The notes below the pieces were generated by a model. It was not told where the DNA came from. It did not search any database and worked only from the letters and a program-made list of their open reading frames with translations. From positions 69,221,300 to 69,285,299 of the forward strand of contig NC_134415.1 of NCBI RefSeq assembly GCF_030867145.1: 64,000 nucleotides of DNA, written 5' to 3'. The first letter of the stretch is position 1. Each line of letters opens with the position of its first letter. Origin of the DNA: Opisthocomus hoazin (taxonomy: Eukaryota > Chordata > Aves > Opisthocomiformes > Opisthocomidae). The position numbers and the translations under genes were made by a program. This document shows, piece by piece, positions 1-10,200 of the stretch.

Positions 1-2690
1 GTGAGAATCTTGCTGATGTTAGTAGTTCATGTTGTCTTTCCGTTCTTAAACCTGCTTTCTCCATAAAAAAAAAAATCTGTACATTTCAAAATCATCAGAA
101 CTAAGTCTCACACAAATTCTAGGGCTCATAGTGACAACCGCTGCTATAGAGCACCAGCCTCACAAATTCAGATTGTCTCAAGCTACCAAATGCAACTCAG
201 TTTTGTCAACAGAATCTTCTTTGCCTTTTCTCTGGAGTTCTGCCTACAGATTGTGTTAAATTACGAACGTGTAATTCTCTAGGAGGAACTGAATGCTTTC
301 ATGTATTAGAACATGATACGTTCAAGACATCTGATAGCTCCTATGTTCTGCTGACACTTCATTGTAACCACCTGATCTACGTCAGAGTCCGTGAACTCTT
401 CTGACAATACTCAGCGTACATTTTGATGGAGACTATATGAACTCAGCCTCTTCACTCCATGGAGCCTATTCGCGTCCTTTCCCCAGGATTTCCTCTTCAG
501 GCAAAGCTCTGACTTCGAAAGGCGGTAGCTCTTTCTCAAGTTCTGCACTGGTCATCTTCTATTTCATTCTCACTACCCTGACTTTTCTGGCATGCTGAGG
601 TTTGTATATTTGTACACACCCCAACGAGGACTGCAAGTTGAAAATGTGAGAATGTAAAAAAATAGAATTGTGTTAAATATGTTAGATACTGTAAAAAGAA
701 CATATGATGATACAGTGGAGAATAAGCCATGAATTAACTCAGCAATTAATTTCCCCTTTCCAACATCTAATGTCTCACTTGTCCACTCTGTGCAACCAAA
801 TACCCTACTCTGAAAAGCTTTGCTTTCATTCTTTGTATGGTGAAAATACTGGGCTAAATTTTCAGTCCTTGGAATGATTTAAAACTTTCTGATCGTTAGC
901 CCTCTGCTAGAAAATGCTGATTACACAAAATCTAAAACTTTCAATGAAAAGTACTCTTTTTGTTGAAATTTGTTGATGGAATATAATCAAAACACATTAT
1001 CCTGTTGACTACTCAATTTAGCCAGAATATGACATTTAAAAAAAGAGTCAAACAATGGAATAAAGTGAAGCAATACTGAAACAAATCTCCTAAAGTGTAT
1101 GTTTTATTGCAAAGATTTTGATAGATTCATTTAGAAATTGTAAAACAGACATTTCAGAATTTTTATTTCACGGACAGTTTAAATTCTTGCAGACAAAAAA
1201 AGAAAAAAATTCATGTCAGATCAATTTTTAGACTAGTAAGATGATTCATATGTTTTGGAGAACAATCACTTTGAATTATACCAGTGTTGTTAGACCACAG
1301 CTACATTAGATTTCAAAAATCTTTTTTCAAACAAATTTGTTATATGAATAAATACAAGCGTGGAATCAGCAAGTTAAGGAATGCTAGTAAGAAATAACGT
1401 ATTTTAAGAACAAATATGAAAAAGAGGACCACTACATACAAAAAGCAGCCAGCCATGTTAAACCTGCTAGAGGTGAAACACTCCACACATGCAGCAGGGC
1501 TGTAAACTGCACAGGGAGCAGCACAAAGAGCGTGAGCACAAGTTAGCAAGTCAAGGGCACGTGTTTTGGAGCTCTAATTGACACGAGCTGAGATACAGAG
1601 AGTAAAATAGTGACTTTGATGAAAACAACAAGCTTGAGGATATGGGATATAAAGTCATATGTAGAATGGTCGCAAAAATACTCAAAATAGCAGTATTCAC
1701 CACTACAAAAAAGAAAAATCTATTTTAACTATCTACATAATCTCCTGTGTATTTGCAGATTCTGTGTATTCTGTCTGATTCTTCACCAAAAACTAAACAC
1801 ACGTTTCTCACAAGTCCGATACTGTCAAGAACATGCAGACAGAATGGATTAGAGACCACAGCAAACCTCAAACTGAGTTAAAATTCTTAATGTCAATGCA
1901 GATTCCAAATGAATTCTTCCTAGAAACACTGAAGTACAATTTAGGACAGCCAACTTGTTTCAGAAGGGTACAGCAACTTAATAGCAACTTGCAGCTACAA
2001 CCTTCTAATGTACATCAAGTATTTCAGTTGCATCTTTGTGGCACTACTTACTTCCAGGCTATCCACAGTCCCCAAACACTTCCTGGTGAAGCAGAAACAT
2101 TTCATGTGCTGTGACTTCTCTTTGTTTCCAGTTTCAGTAATTTGAGTGTTATCAACACAGTGAAATGCTTCATTAGAGTAAGTCATTATTATAAATCGAG
2201 CGTTCTGAGTCAGAACACACAGAACACATTTTTGTTTGCAACCTTCCCTCGTACAAGTTAATGTGTGCATTACGATTGTCTTCGAATCACGCTTAGCGCG
2301 TACCGCTTTCTCGAGAGTCTTGCCAGGCTCAGCGCCCCGGGTGGATGCAAAAGAAGGGGAGAATACGGCTGAAGGGATAGCCTCAATTTGGAGTGCACTA
2401 GAAATGAAGCTATTAATATTCATAGATTTGATACCGTTCTGATCACCTGCTCTGTCATCATCCAGACTGATCTCCAGAGTAACAGAGACCACTGAAATTC
2501 CTCCACAAACCCAACCAATCCGATGTAGGGATTATATACGGTTTATCTGAGGAAGTCATCCATTGTAGAGCTAAAATGTCAAGAGGTCCAAGACCCAGCG
2601 GTGCTTCATATCAATCGTTTCAGTGTTTCAGTACCCTATGGTAACACAAGAGTGTTTTACTGCTCTCAGCCTGGATCTGTCCAGCTTCTG
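1..2690. other. Upstream AT-rich noncoding DNA
   Basis: No exon, RNA gene or recognisable repeat could be supported here. The DNA is AT-rich with many short A and T runs. The longest open frame is a 165-codon minus-strand frame at 1995-2492. It has no recognised domain and is of a length expected once or twice by chance in 64 kb. If the island at 2890-4040 is a promoter, this is its distal flank. Confidence 0.6.
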
Positions 2691-2702
2691 CTTCAGTCCT
2701 TT

Positions 2703-2841
2703 GGTTCTTCGTATATCTTTGGTAGATTAAAGGGCGCTCTGCTATGACAAACCCTCCTGGTTCTTCTTATGTCTTTTGGTTCTTTGGTTCTTCTTATGTC
2801 TTTGGTAGATTAAAGTGCTCCCTACTATGACAAACCCCCCT
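2703..2841. repeat. Imperfect tandem duplication, period 83 bp
   Basis: Two 56-bp copies (2703-2758 and 2786-2841) both start GGTTCTTC, share the core CTTTGGTAGATTAAAG and end in CTATGACAAAC followed by C and T. The 27-bp spacer (2759-2785) again begins GGTTCTTCTTATGTCTTT, so it looks like a third, partial unit. The array lies directly at the left edge of the upstream CpG island. No family was recognised; a local replication-slippage duplication is the simplest reading. Confidence 0.85.
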
Positions 2842-3459
2842 GCGTAGGGGCTTACACGCCTTGATCAAACCACTTCTTCCCCTCTCCTCTGCTGAGCAGA
2901 ACGGGATGAAGACGCTTGTCCGGCACGGCCAGGCCTCTTGCCCAGGCCGGCAGCTCTTCCCCTCTTCCCCTGGCTGAATGCCTCCCCACCGAGCAGCCTT
3001 CGGCGGAGCGGGCAGGCACCGCGCCGCTCCCCGCCCAGGGATGCCACTGTTCCCCGCTCCGGCGGGACGCCGCCACCCTCACACCTCCCGGGCCCCGCTG
3101 CCCCACGGGCAGGCCGCCCCGAGGCACCCGCGCCAAAGCCCGGCCGCTCACGGAGGCCGCAGGGCCGGGCCCCAGCCCTCCTCCCCCGCGGGTGTCGGTG
3201 CCCGCCGCCCCGCCGCGTCACGGCGGCCCCACCGCAGCCCGGAGCGGAGCGGAGGGAAACGAGCGCCCGGGCGGCACCGGGCGGAGTGGTGCCCGGCGAC
3301 CCGCGGCGGGAGTCCCCGCGGTCTCCCCCTGAGGCAGATGCGGCGGGGACGCGGACGAGCCGCCCCCGACCCGGCAGCGACTCAGCGGCCGCCCCGCCGC
3401 CCGGCTCCGCGCTAGGGGCGCCAGGCGCTGCCGCCCCTCAGCAGCGGGCGGCACGGGGC

Positions 3460-3477
3460 GGGGGGGGGGGGGGGGGG
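3460..3477 (+). repeat. Poly-G run (18 G) in CpG island
   Basis: An uninterrupted run of 18 G lies about 280 bases upstream of the candidate start codon at 3741. It can form a G-quadruplex on the + strand and an i-motif on the other. Its exact length is prone to sequencing and assembly error. Confidence 0.9.
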
Positions 3478-3740
3478 CGAGGTCGGGCGGCCCCGCGGGA
3501 GGGCGCCGGCCCCGCCCTCTGCCCGGGCGGGCTTGTCCGCGGCGGGGCCGGGTGGCGGCGGTGCCGGGCGGCGGCGGTGCCTGCGGGCGGGCAGGTGAGC
3601 GGGCGGGAGGCGAAGCCGCTGCCGCCCCGGGGGGGACTGGGGACGGTGAGGCAGCCGGGAAAGAGCCGCCGAGGGAGGAGCCCCCGGGGACCGTCGCCCT
3701 CCCGCCCCCGAGGCGGCGGCGGGGAAGGTGACCCGGGAAG

Positions 3741-3784
3741 ATGGTGACTGTGGTGACGAAGCTGGTGCACTACCTGCACCTGAG
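3741..3784 (+). CDS. ARHGAP18: Candidate alternative first coding exon of ARHGAP18 (exon 1a)
   Basis: A short start exon in the upstream CpG island. The ATG has A at -3 and G at +4, and an in-frame TGA lies at 3729-3731, so translation cannot start further upstream in this frame. The exon reads MVTVVTKLVHYLHL plus two bases (AG), then a consensus donor GAG|GTAAGG at 3785. Unspliced, the frame stops at once (AGG TAA). It ends in phase 2, the same as canonical exon 1 at 31893, so joining to exon 2 at 60414 gives a Ser codon and then RRSGQYTMN in frame. The encoded end is hydrophobic with K and H residues, perhaps an amphipathic helix, and unlike the Gly-rich canonical end. I do not recognise this peptide from any other gene. 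It could instead start a different gene or a noncoding transcript whose later exons I cannot see. The implied intron is 56.6 kb. Confidence 0.5.
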
Positions 3785-4040
3785 GTAAGGGCGGGCGAGC
3801 GCGGCCGCCGCCCTGCTCCTCCCGCCGGGCGCCGCACCCGGGCGGGCCGCCTCCCCGCTCCCGTCCCGCCGCCCGCCCACGCCCGGGCCGCGCCCGGGAG
3901 CGGTCGGGACGGACACTCGGGCGGCCGCGGAAAGGGCGGGAGCGGTGCGCGGTGCTGAGCGGCGGCTTGCGGCGGGGCGGGGCCGCAGGGCCCTGCGGGG
4001 GGAGCGGCGGTGGCCGTTTCGTGGCAGCAGGACCCGTGTG

Positions 4041-7000
4041 GCGTGGGGATAACCGCGGGGATTCGCCGCCTTGCATGTTTCTGCTTTTTTTTGACGCGAC
4101 CTCCGGCAGGATGCGTTGCTAGGCCGGTTTTTCCCCGGTGTCGTCTGTTCTCCCTAGAATTTTTTAGGTGAATGCGGATACTTCTGCGTGGCGTGGAGAA
4201 CAAGAAAAAAAAAAAAGTTCAGTCCTGGTGGTGTTCCACTAGTATTTCGTTGAATCACGATTTTTCTGCCGTGTACGAATGCTTAATCTGCATCGAAAGA
4301 CCCAACCGAAAACATAAAGAAAATGTGTCAGTTGGGAGCATACTCTAGGCCAGAAATTGAATTTGTGAAAGCAGTGGTATTTCTGTGTAGTGTTTTCACG
4401 TAAGGTGCGCCAACTCTGGGAACTGATTCCGGTAGCTAATTTTTTCCAGGTTAGCCATAGGAACAAGTAGAAAAAAGGGCAATCAGTTTTCACTGGTGTG
4501 ATTTAAGACTTGATTCCTAGGATATCTGCAGTTTGTAGATTTTTTTTTATAACAACTATTGAAATAATAATACTTTGGCATGAATTATATGAGAGGAGCA
4601 TGTAATGTCACCATTTTTTAACCTGTTTTTTTCCAATAGGGTGTTTTAATCGCTAAACCTGTTTAACCTATTCTTCAAGACTAACCAAAATCACAGCTCT
4701 AATTTAGTAAATTCATGCCATGTTATGCTGCCATTCCTTTGCTGGGCAAATAGAGAAGCAAGTCAAGATGGAAAAATCCCTGCCAATTCCTTACACCTGC
4801 CTCTCTTTTCTTGCACTCCTCTGAACAGTGGTTATTTGTTTAGCAGGATATTACTTCTGGTTTTGAACCAGAGCTTCATGGCTCTGTTTGCTTTATAAGC
4901 ATCAGACAAGAAAAAAAGTGTCTCAGCCTCCAAGTCTTTATAATATAAAAGGAATTGGGAGACAGAAAGTAAGGCAGACAGATGGGGGAATGCAGCAAAG
5001 CGATAAAATTTCATTCCTGAACCAGCAGCAGCCTGATCACTGTCAAGTGTTTTGTAGGTATCATGAGAAAGGTTGCAAAGAGCCTAACAAGTTTACAAAA
5101 CTTAAAGGAAGCTCTTCTCGTGCTGGATGACCATGAAGGTATTGAGAAAGTGTGATGAGCATATTTGAAAATTTAATAATTGCGTGGCCAGTGGACTGGC
5201 TGAAGGTAGAATTCAATTATGTTAGTACTGAGTGAAAGAAGTCAATAAAAGTAGGGAAGATGTTAAAAAGCCCAGCAATTTTCTTTTATAGGAGAAGTAG
5301 AGCTGTTGGAGATGTGGCTGCAAAGGGACTCAGTAAATGCAACAGGCGAAGACACTGAATGTTATTGTTCTGAATGAACATGAGTTGGGATAAGTTTCTA
5401 TTTGTGAAAACTAAAGAAGAGGATAGAAAACTTCACTGAGTATTGCTGGAGTGGTAAATAGTGGCAGTATCTGACAGGACATAAATGAGCAAGAGGTGTC
5501 CCCTGGAACCAGTGCGTACCAGCGAGACAGAGCGTATTGGCAAGCAGAACAGATCAGGGGAGGAAGGGTACTCAGTCATCTTTAGTGAGTCTGCAGGCTG
5601 AAAGTGCAGCTTGTTTTTAGCAAAATCATGTAATATTTTTGTCTATCTGCATCACAAAATCGTGACAGATAAGTGGTGTATGTTTCAATCCATGCCAGTC
5701 AGGCATGAGCAGCTACTATTAGGCTGTACAGCATGCTTATTCTGTGCCTCCATTAACAAGTGACCAGCAATATTACAATGAACCCAGAAAACAGTGAAGT
5801 AGAAAAGAGTGCATAAATATGAAACTGTATGACATATTCTTGAGATATTATAATTTATGAGCTCTGAGCAAACAATTTTAGTAGGTTTTTGGCTAGCTGT
5901 GCAATTATGTTTTTCCTGTAAGCGAGGATGGAAATCCTTAAAAACCAGTTAACGGCAAGGAGACCGAAAAATAAGCTGTTCAACTGAATTAGGAATAGTT
6001 AGGCAGCTGACATGCTGGGAAAAATGTGTATCATCAGTATTGTCCCTTTTTCTCCCCTGAGTGCAGCATACACAGAAGTGCTAAGGGTCAGCTGTTGTCT
6101 TCGTATTCCGTGTAAATTCTTAACTAGTGAATGGTCCATGAATTGGATTTTAAGGTTCTGCCACAGTTAAGTGAATAAATATTGTGCTAATATGTCATAA
6201 GAAAAAGATGTTTGAATGTGGAAGACTGTACTTAAGAAGTTTATAAGAATACGCTTTGTGGCAAGAATAGACTGTGCCAATGAAATAGTACACTAGGCAG
6301 TCCAAACAATTACTATAACCAGATCCTTAGAGAATAGTAATTATGCCCTTAATTCAGTACTTAATGAGAAACCAGTAATTAATTCAAATCATTGTAGGAC
6401 TTGCACAGTTAGCAGAACTGTGGACATCATAGGAGTCTGTCTTACGTTTGAATTTGACACCTTGCAAAACATAGGATACTGAAGCTACAGGAATAATATT
6501 GCAGCCTTGGGCACTATACAACTGTTCTAAAAAATGCCCTTTCTAAAAGTCAGAAGTAAATACATTGAAATAGAGTGCTCATACTTGCCAGAAGAAATCG
6601 TGTAGCTGTACTTGGTCTCTTACACTTACCTCGACTAATTATCCCTTATAAAGGATGATTCTGTACCCATTTAAGTCAACAGGAAAGGTCCCATTCAGCC
6701 TGGTCATAAACTTCTCATTAGAGTCAGTCAGACTAAAGCAGCTCAATGAATGGGAATGGATCAGCCGAGAAAATAATTGTAAAAATACTAAATTACTTTC
6801 TCAGCAAGGTGAGATGTTTTCATATAAATATACTTTATGTAATTATCCCTACGTAAATAAAGATTGTGCATCAAGTGTAAGCACAGCAGTATTCGGAAAA
6901 CGAGATGAGCAGTGATTCTTGAGAACAACAGACAAAGGAGATGGCGGCAGACAGAGCAGCTCCCGAGGACACCACCAGGCAACACAAGCAAACTGAAGAC

Positions 7001-8384
7001 AAAGACGCAGACTTATGAATGTAAGACATTCATGAGGGGAGTGAACATTCAATGCTACCAAGGAGACTTCTACAGTAAATTGTATTGCAGAAATTCAAAA
7101 TGGAGAATGCATGTGGTAGTTCTTCATTTTAGGAAATGAAGATGATGAAGTTACACAGGTGGAAGAGAGCAGTCCAGACTGGGAAGTACTTTTTTGGATG
7201 TTCGGTATTGGTTATGAATTCATTATCTGTTTTTATAACCTGCCTCTGAAAGTGGTCACAGGAAACACAACAAGATTGTTAACCGAAGGAGCAACTAATA
7301 AGAGTTTTTTTGAGTGGTCATGAGATCCCTGCTTTCCTATGTGAGATTTCTGTATCTTTAAAAAGTTGGCCAGCAGATAAAATACTTCTGCTAATACTGT
7401 CAGTCACATCTTCCTTCATCCCTCTGATTCCAATATCTTTATGCTCACCAAGAGGTCTCACTTAGGTCTTGCAGGACTTTGGTATGAGCATGGACTTAAG
7501 GATCTGCTGCTTAAAAATCCATGATCTCGGTCTGCATGTTTCAAGATAGAATCCCGATGGACTGAGTCCTGCCCCAGAAGTGTTTCTAGGTGGCCTAACG
7601 CTTTTTTCTCAAAGGAGCCTGGGACCAAGAAGTTTGGACAGGATGCTGTACCGCTACTCCAATACCTCGAGATGTGCCTGTTTATGGTTAGCTTGAGGAA
7701 GGAGCAGAGAGGAGAGAGAGGATGAGGAACGAGAGGAAGGAGCATGTCTCTTCCCTCCTGCTTAGAGATCCAGCAGAGTTTGAAGCTGCTGATGCTGCTG
7801 TTACAAAGGTACACAGTCTGGAGCTCCTGGTTCAGCATCCCTGGCTACTGTACTTGCACAATCTGTTTCCCTGTGAAACTTCTTTCTCACAGGTTTCATG
7901 TCCCTCTTAGAGCACCCCAGGGAACTGTCACAATTCCTGAGTCCAGTGGGGTGTGCTTGCCTCCATTCTTCTGGGGCATTGGTACCATCCTGGCCATCTC
8001 TGATCACAAGTAAAGCTTACAGGGTTCTGCCGTGTGCTGCAGGTGAATTTATACAGCACAGGTATCATTTTATGGCTACCTGGGCTCTTGCACTAGCATA
8101 CAAATAGTCTGCATGGACCACTGCTTGGCCTTTGAGTCTTCAAAAAAAAAACAAAAGGTGTAAAACCTGTACATAATCTGTTTCGTTTGTGAAATTATAA
8201 ATGAGCACAATTAATGTTTTGGGACACATAGACCTGAAGTTCCGTTGTTTGACTTCTAAAGTTCTTGAGCTCATTTTCTTTTACAAGCTTAATATATCTT
8301 TAACAGAAGGGGTTTTTTTGTATTTAATGTAGCTACTCTCTGTTGCTTCTTCCACCCTAGTGTAGAAACACGGCACAGGAGGAT
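4041..8384. other. Noncoding DNA downstream of exon 1a
   Basis: AT-rich DNA without any supported gene. If exon 1a is spliced to ARHGAP18 exon 2, this is the start of a 56.6 kb intron. Short open frames, such as that at 7458-7838 on the minus strand, show no recognisable protein similarity or splice structure. Confidence 0.5.
6650..6740. repeat. Possible ancient amniote repeat fragment
   Basis: The words CCCATTTAAGTCAACAGGAAAG and GTCCCATTCAG resemble the old amniote repeat built around 'cccattgaagtcaatgg'. The match is short and diverged, so this is a weak call. Confidence 0.25.
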
Positions 8385-10200
8385 GGCAGGTTGGAAAGAA
8401 CTTCATAGCTCACTGAATGCCACCTTGCGGCTTGTAAAAAAGCTACGATCTCTAACCCATTTCATAAACACACTGAACTTTTTTAAAGATTAGGTTGTTT
8501 GTCCTTCTTGATCGGTGTTCTGCAGCCTTACTCCTCCTGATATTTAGAAGTGGGTTTCTAATTTTCAACCTACAGCTGCCAGTGGAAAATTTCTACATGT
8601 TTCTTTTGTATCAACATTGTCCATTAACTTAAATAGATCTTCTCACTCAAGATATCTATGAGTACTCACAGACAGCAATTTTATTGTTGGTTCTTAGTTG
8701 CTCATGCTGAGTAGCTTCTGGTCTTTCCCATGTGATTGTCCATATTTGAATACATCTTTCTTTCTTACGAGTGATCAGAAGTAACACTATAATCTTCACT
8801 GTAACTTTAAGTAATATCTGATTGATGTCTGTGATCATATTAATACTCTGCTATCTAGCCTGATATATTGTAGGACTCAATATGCCTTTTTTATTGCTGT
8901 ACTACACTGTGTCTCATGGTTGTCTTACGACCAATTAATATCTGTCATTTCAAACTGATGAGTCCCCTGGCTTATAGTGTGAAACCTAGTTATTGAGTCT
9001 ATTAAATACGAGCACTTGTGTCTCATTTTTATTTTTCCAGTCCTTTTATTCATCCATTTTTCCTGCATAATATCCTGGGCTTTCTCTAAATTGATATCCC
9101 TAATTTCACGCTACCAGTAAATTTCACATTTTTCTTTCTATGCCAAAGTTATGAGTGAAAATATTAAGTAAGATCATTAGTAAGAGGGAACCTTGAAAAA
9201 TTTTAATATGAAGACTCCCTTTCCCCCAACTAATCAATTTGCTCTTCGGTGTAATGTACTGCTGTCTCTTTTCAGCAAAGTCTTTCTCTGATTTACAAAC
9301 TTGCACTGTTCCCAACCTCCTGTTTGTGTAACTGTGCATGTAGTTATGTTACTTATGTGGTACAGTATCAAATGCAATACTGAAGGCCATATAGGTTAAA
9401 TCTGCTGCAGCCCCCCATCTTTAATACAAGTTATTTTATTACCAAATTCTGTATTTACCTTGTTAAATTCATGTTGTATTTTATCCTAGGCTTCCATTTA
9501 CCTGTGTCTCAAAGTATCCTTTGCTCTGAAGTTATTAAAAAGACTTGCACACTGTTGAGCTCAAGGTAACAGGTGTAAAGTTGTCAGTTTTTCTGTTTTT
9601 CTCTTTCTGAATTATAGTTGTAATGGTGACATTCTCTGGTGGCATCAGTTGAATGGACAGATTTTTTTAAATTACTTATTATCGAATTCATAGGTGAGTT
9701 GTTTCCATATCTGGGGCAGGAGATTATCTATTCTACCTGGATTAATTTTGCCAAACCTTAGAAACTTTACTTCTATCTTGAGTGTGATTTAGTGTTGTAT
9801 GCATATTTTCAGTAGTTGTCTGGCTTTTGCTGTCATTCCCCTTAGAGAAGATTGAATCAGAAAGTTTTGGGGTGGCCATGCCAACATTACCTTTGATCTC
9901 AACTTCATTCTTACTGTTTAGCCACTTCACTGTCGTTTCATTTCTCTTTTTCTCTGTAATGTCAAAGAACAGTATGCATTTTTTTAAATTTATATTGCTA
10001 GGTGTCAGGTCCTGTCAACTGTCAGGACTCAGCTTGACCTTTGGCAATTCTCATTTCATCCCTACCATTTTGGATCTGCATGACAGAGCTTTCTTACTCG
10101 CCACCCTGCCTTTCTTGTAGGCTTTTTGCTCATACCTAATCCATTTGTTTTTTCAACCAGAGATGCTGTACACTTGTCGGTTGTCTTTATGAAGCTGCCA
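8385..10200 (-). mobile_element. Decayed CR1-type LINE, including reverse transcriptase remnants
   Basis: A long, old LINE copy lying in reverse. On the minus strand near 9160-9200 the frame still reads QGSLLLMILLNIFTH, a decayed form of the CR1 RT motif SGVPQGSVLGPVLFNIFIND. Further along the minus strand, near 9360-9410, AFSIAFDTVP corresponds to the catalytic-palm motif YLDFSKAFDTV, in the correct order. The stretch nearer 8385, GGTTGGAAAGAACTTC and later TTTCTAATTTTCAACCTA, fits the 3' part of a CR1-like element on the reverse strand, and the roughly 800 bp distance to the RT motif is right for CR1. The protein is broken by many stops and shifts and is not functional. The outer limits are approximate; the segment 9780-10200 is assigned by weaker similarity to the 5' side of the RT gene. 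Confidence 0.65.

Larger units (their letters stand above)
2890..4040. promoter_or_regulatory. Upstream CpG island, candidate alternative ARHGAP18 promoter
   Basis: About 1.1 kb of very GC-rich, CpG-dense DNA with sharp AT-rich edges. It contains several GC-box (Sp1-type) words, for example GGGGCGGGGC at 3974-3983 and GGGGCGG at 3455-3461, and an 18-G run. No TATA box was seen, which fits a dispersed-initiation CpG-island promoter. It contains a short start exon ending in a good splice donor at 3784/3785, which points to transcription on the + strand. Long overlapping open frames on both strands here (for example 2938-3747 + and 3412-4203 -) reflect the lack of AT-rich stop codons, not genes. 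A role as an ARHGAP18 promoter is inference from exon phase and orientation. Confidence 0.75.

Noticed and set aside
1995..2492. 165-codon open frame on the minus strand
   Set aside because: No recognised domain, no splice or promoter context. By rough estimate one or two frames this long are expected by chance in a 64 kb window.
2852..4203. Several long overlapping frames on both strands, including 2938-3747 + and 3412-4203 -
   Set aside because: They lie in the CpG island, where stop codons are scarce. Products are low-complexity Pro/Arg/Gly/Ala, and the + frame differs from that of the candidate start at 3741.
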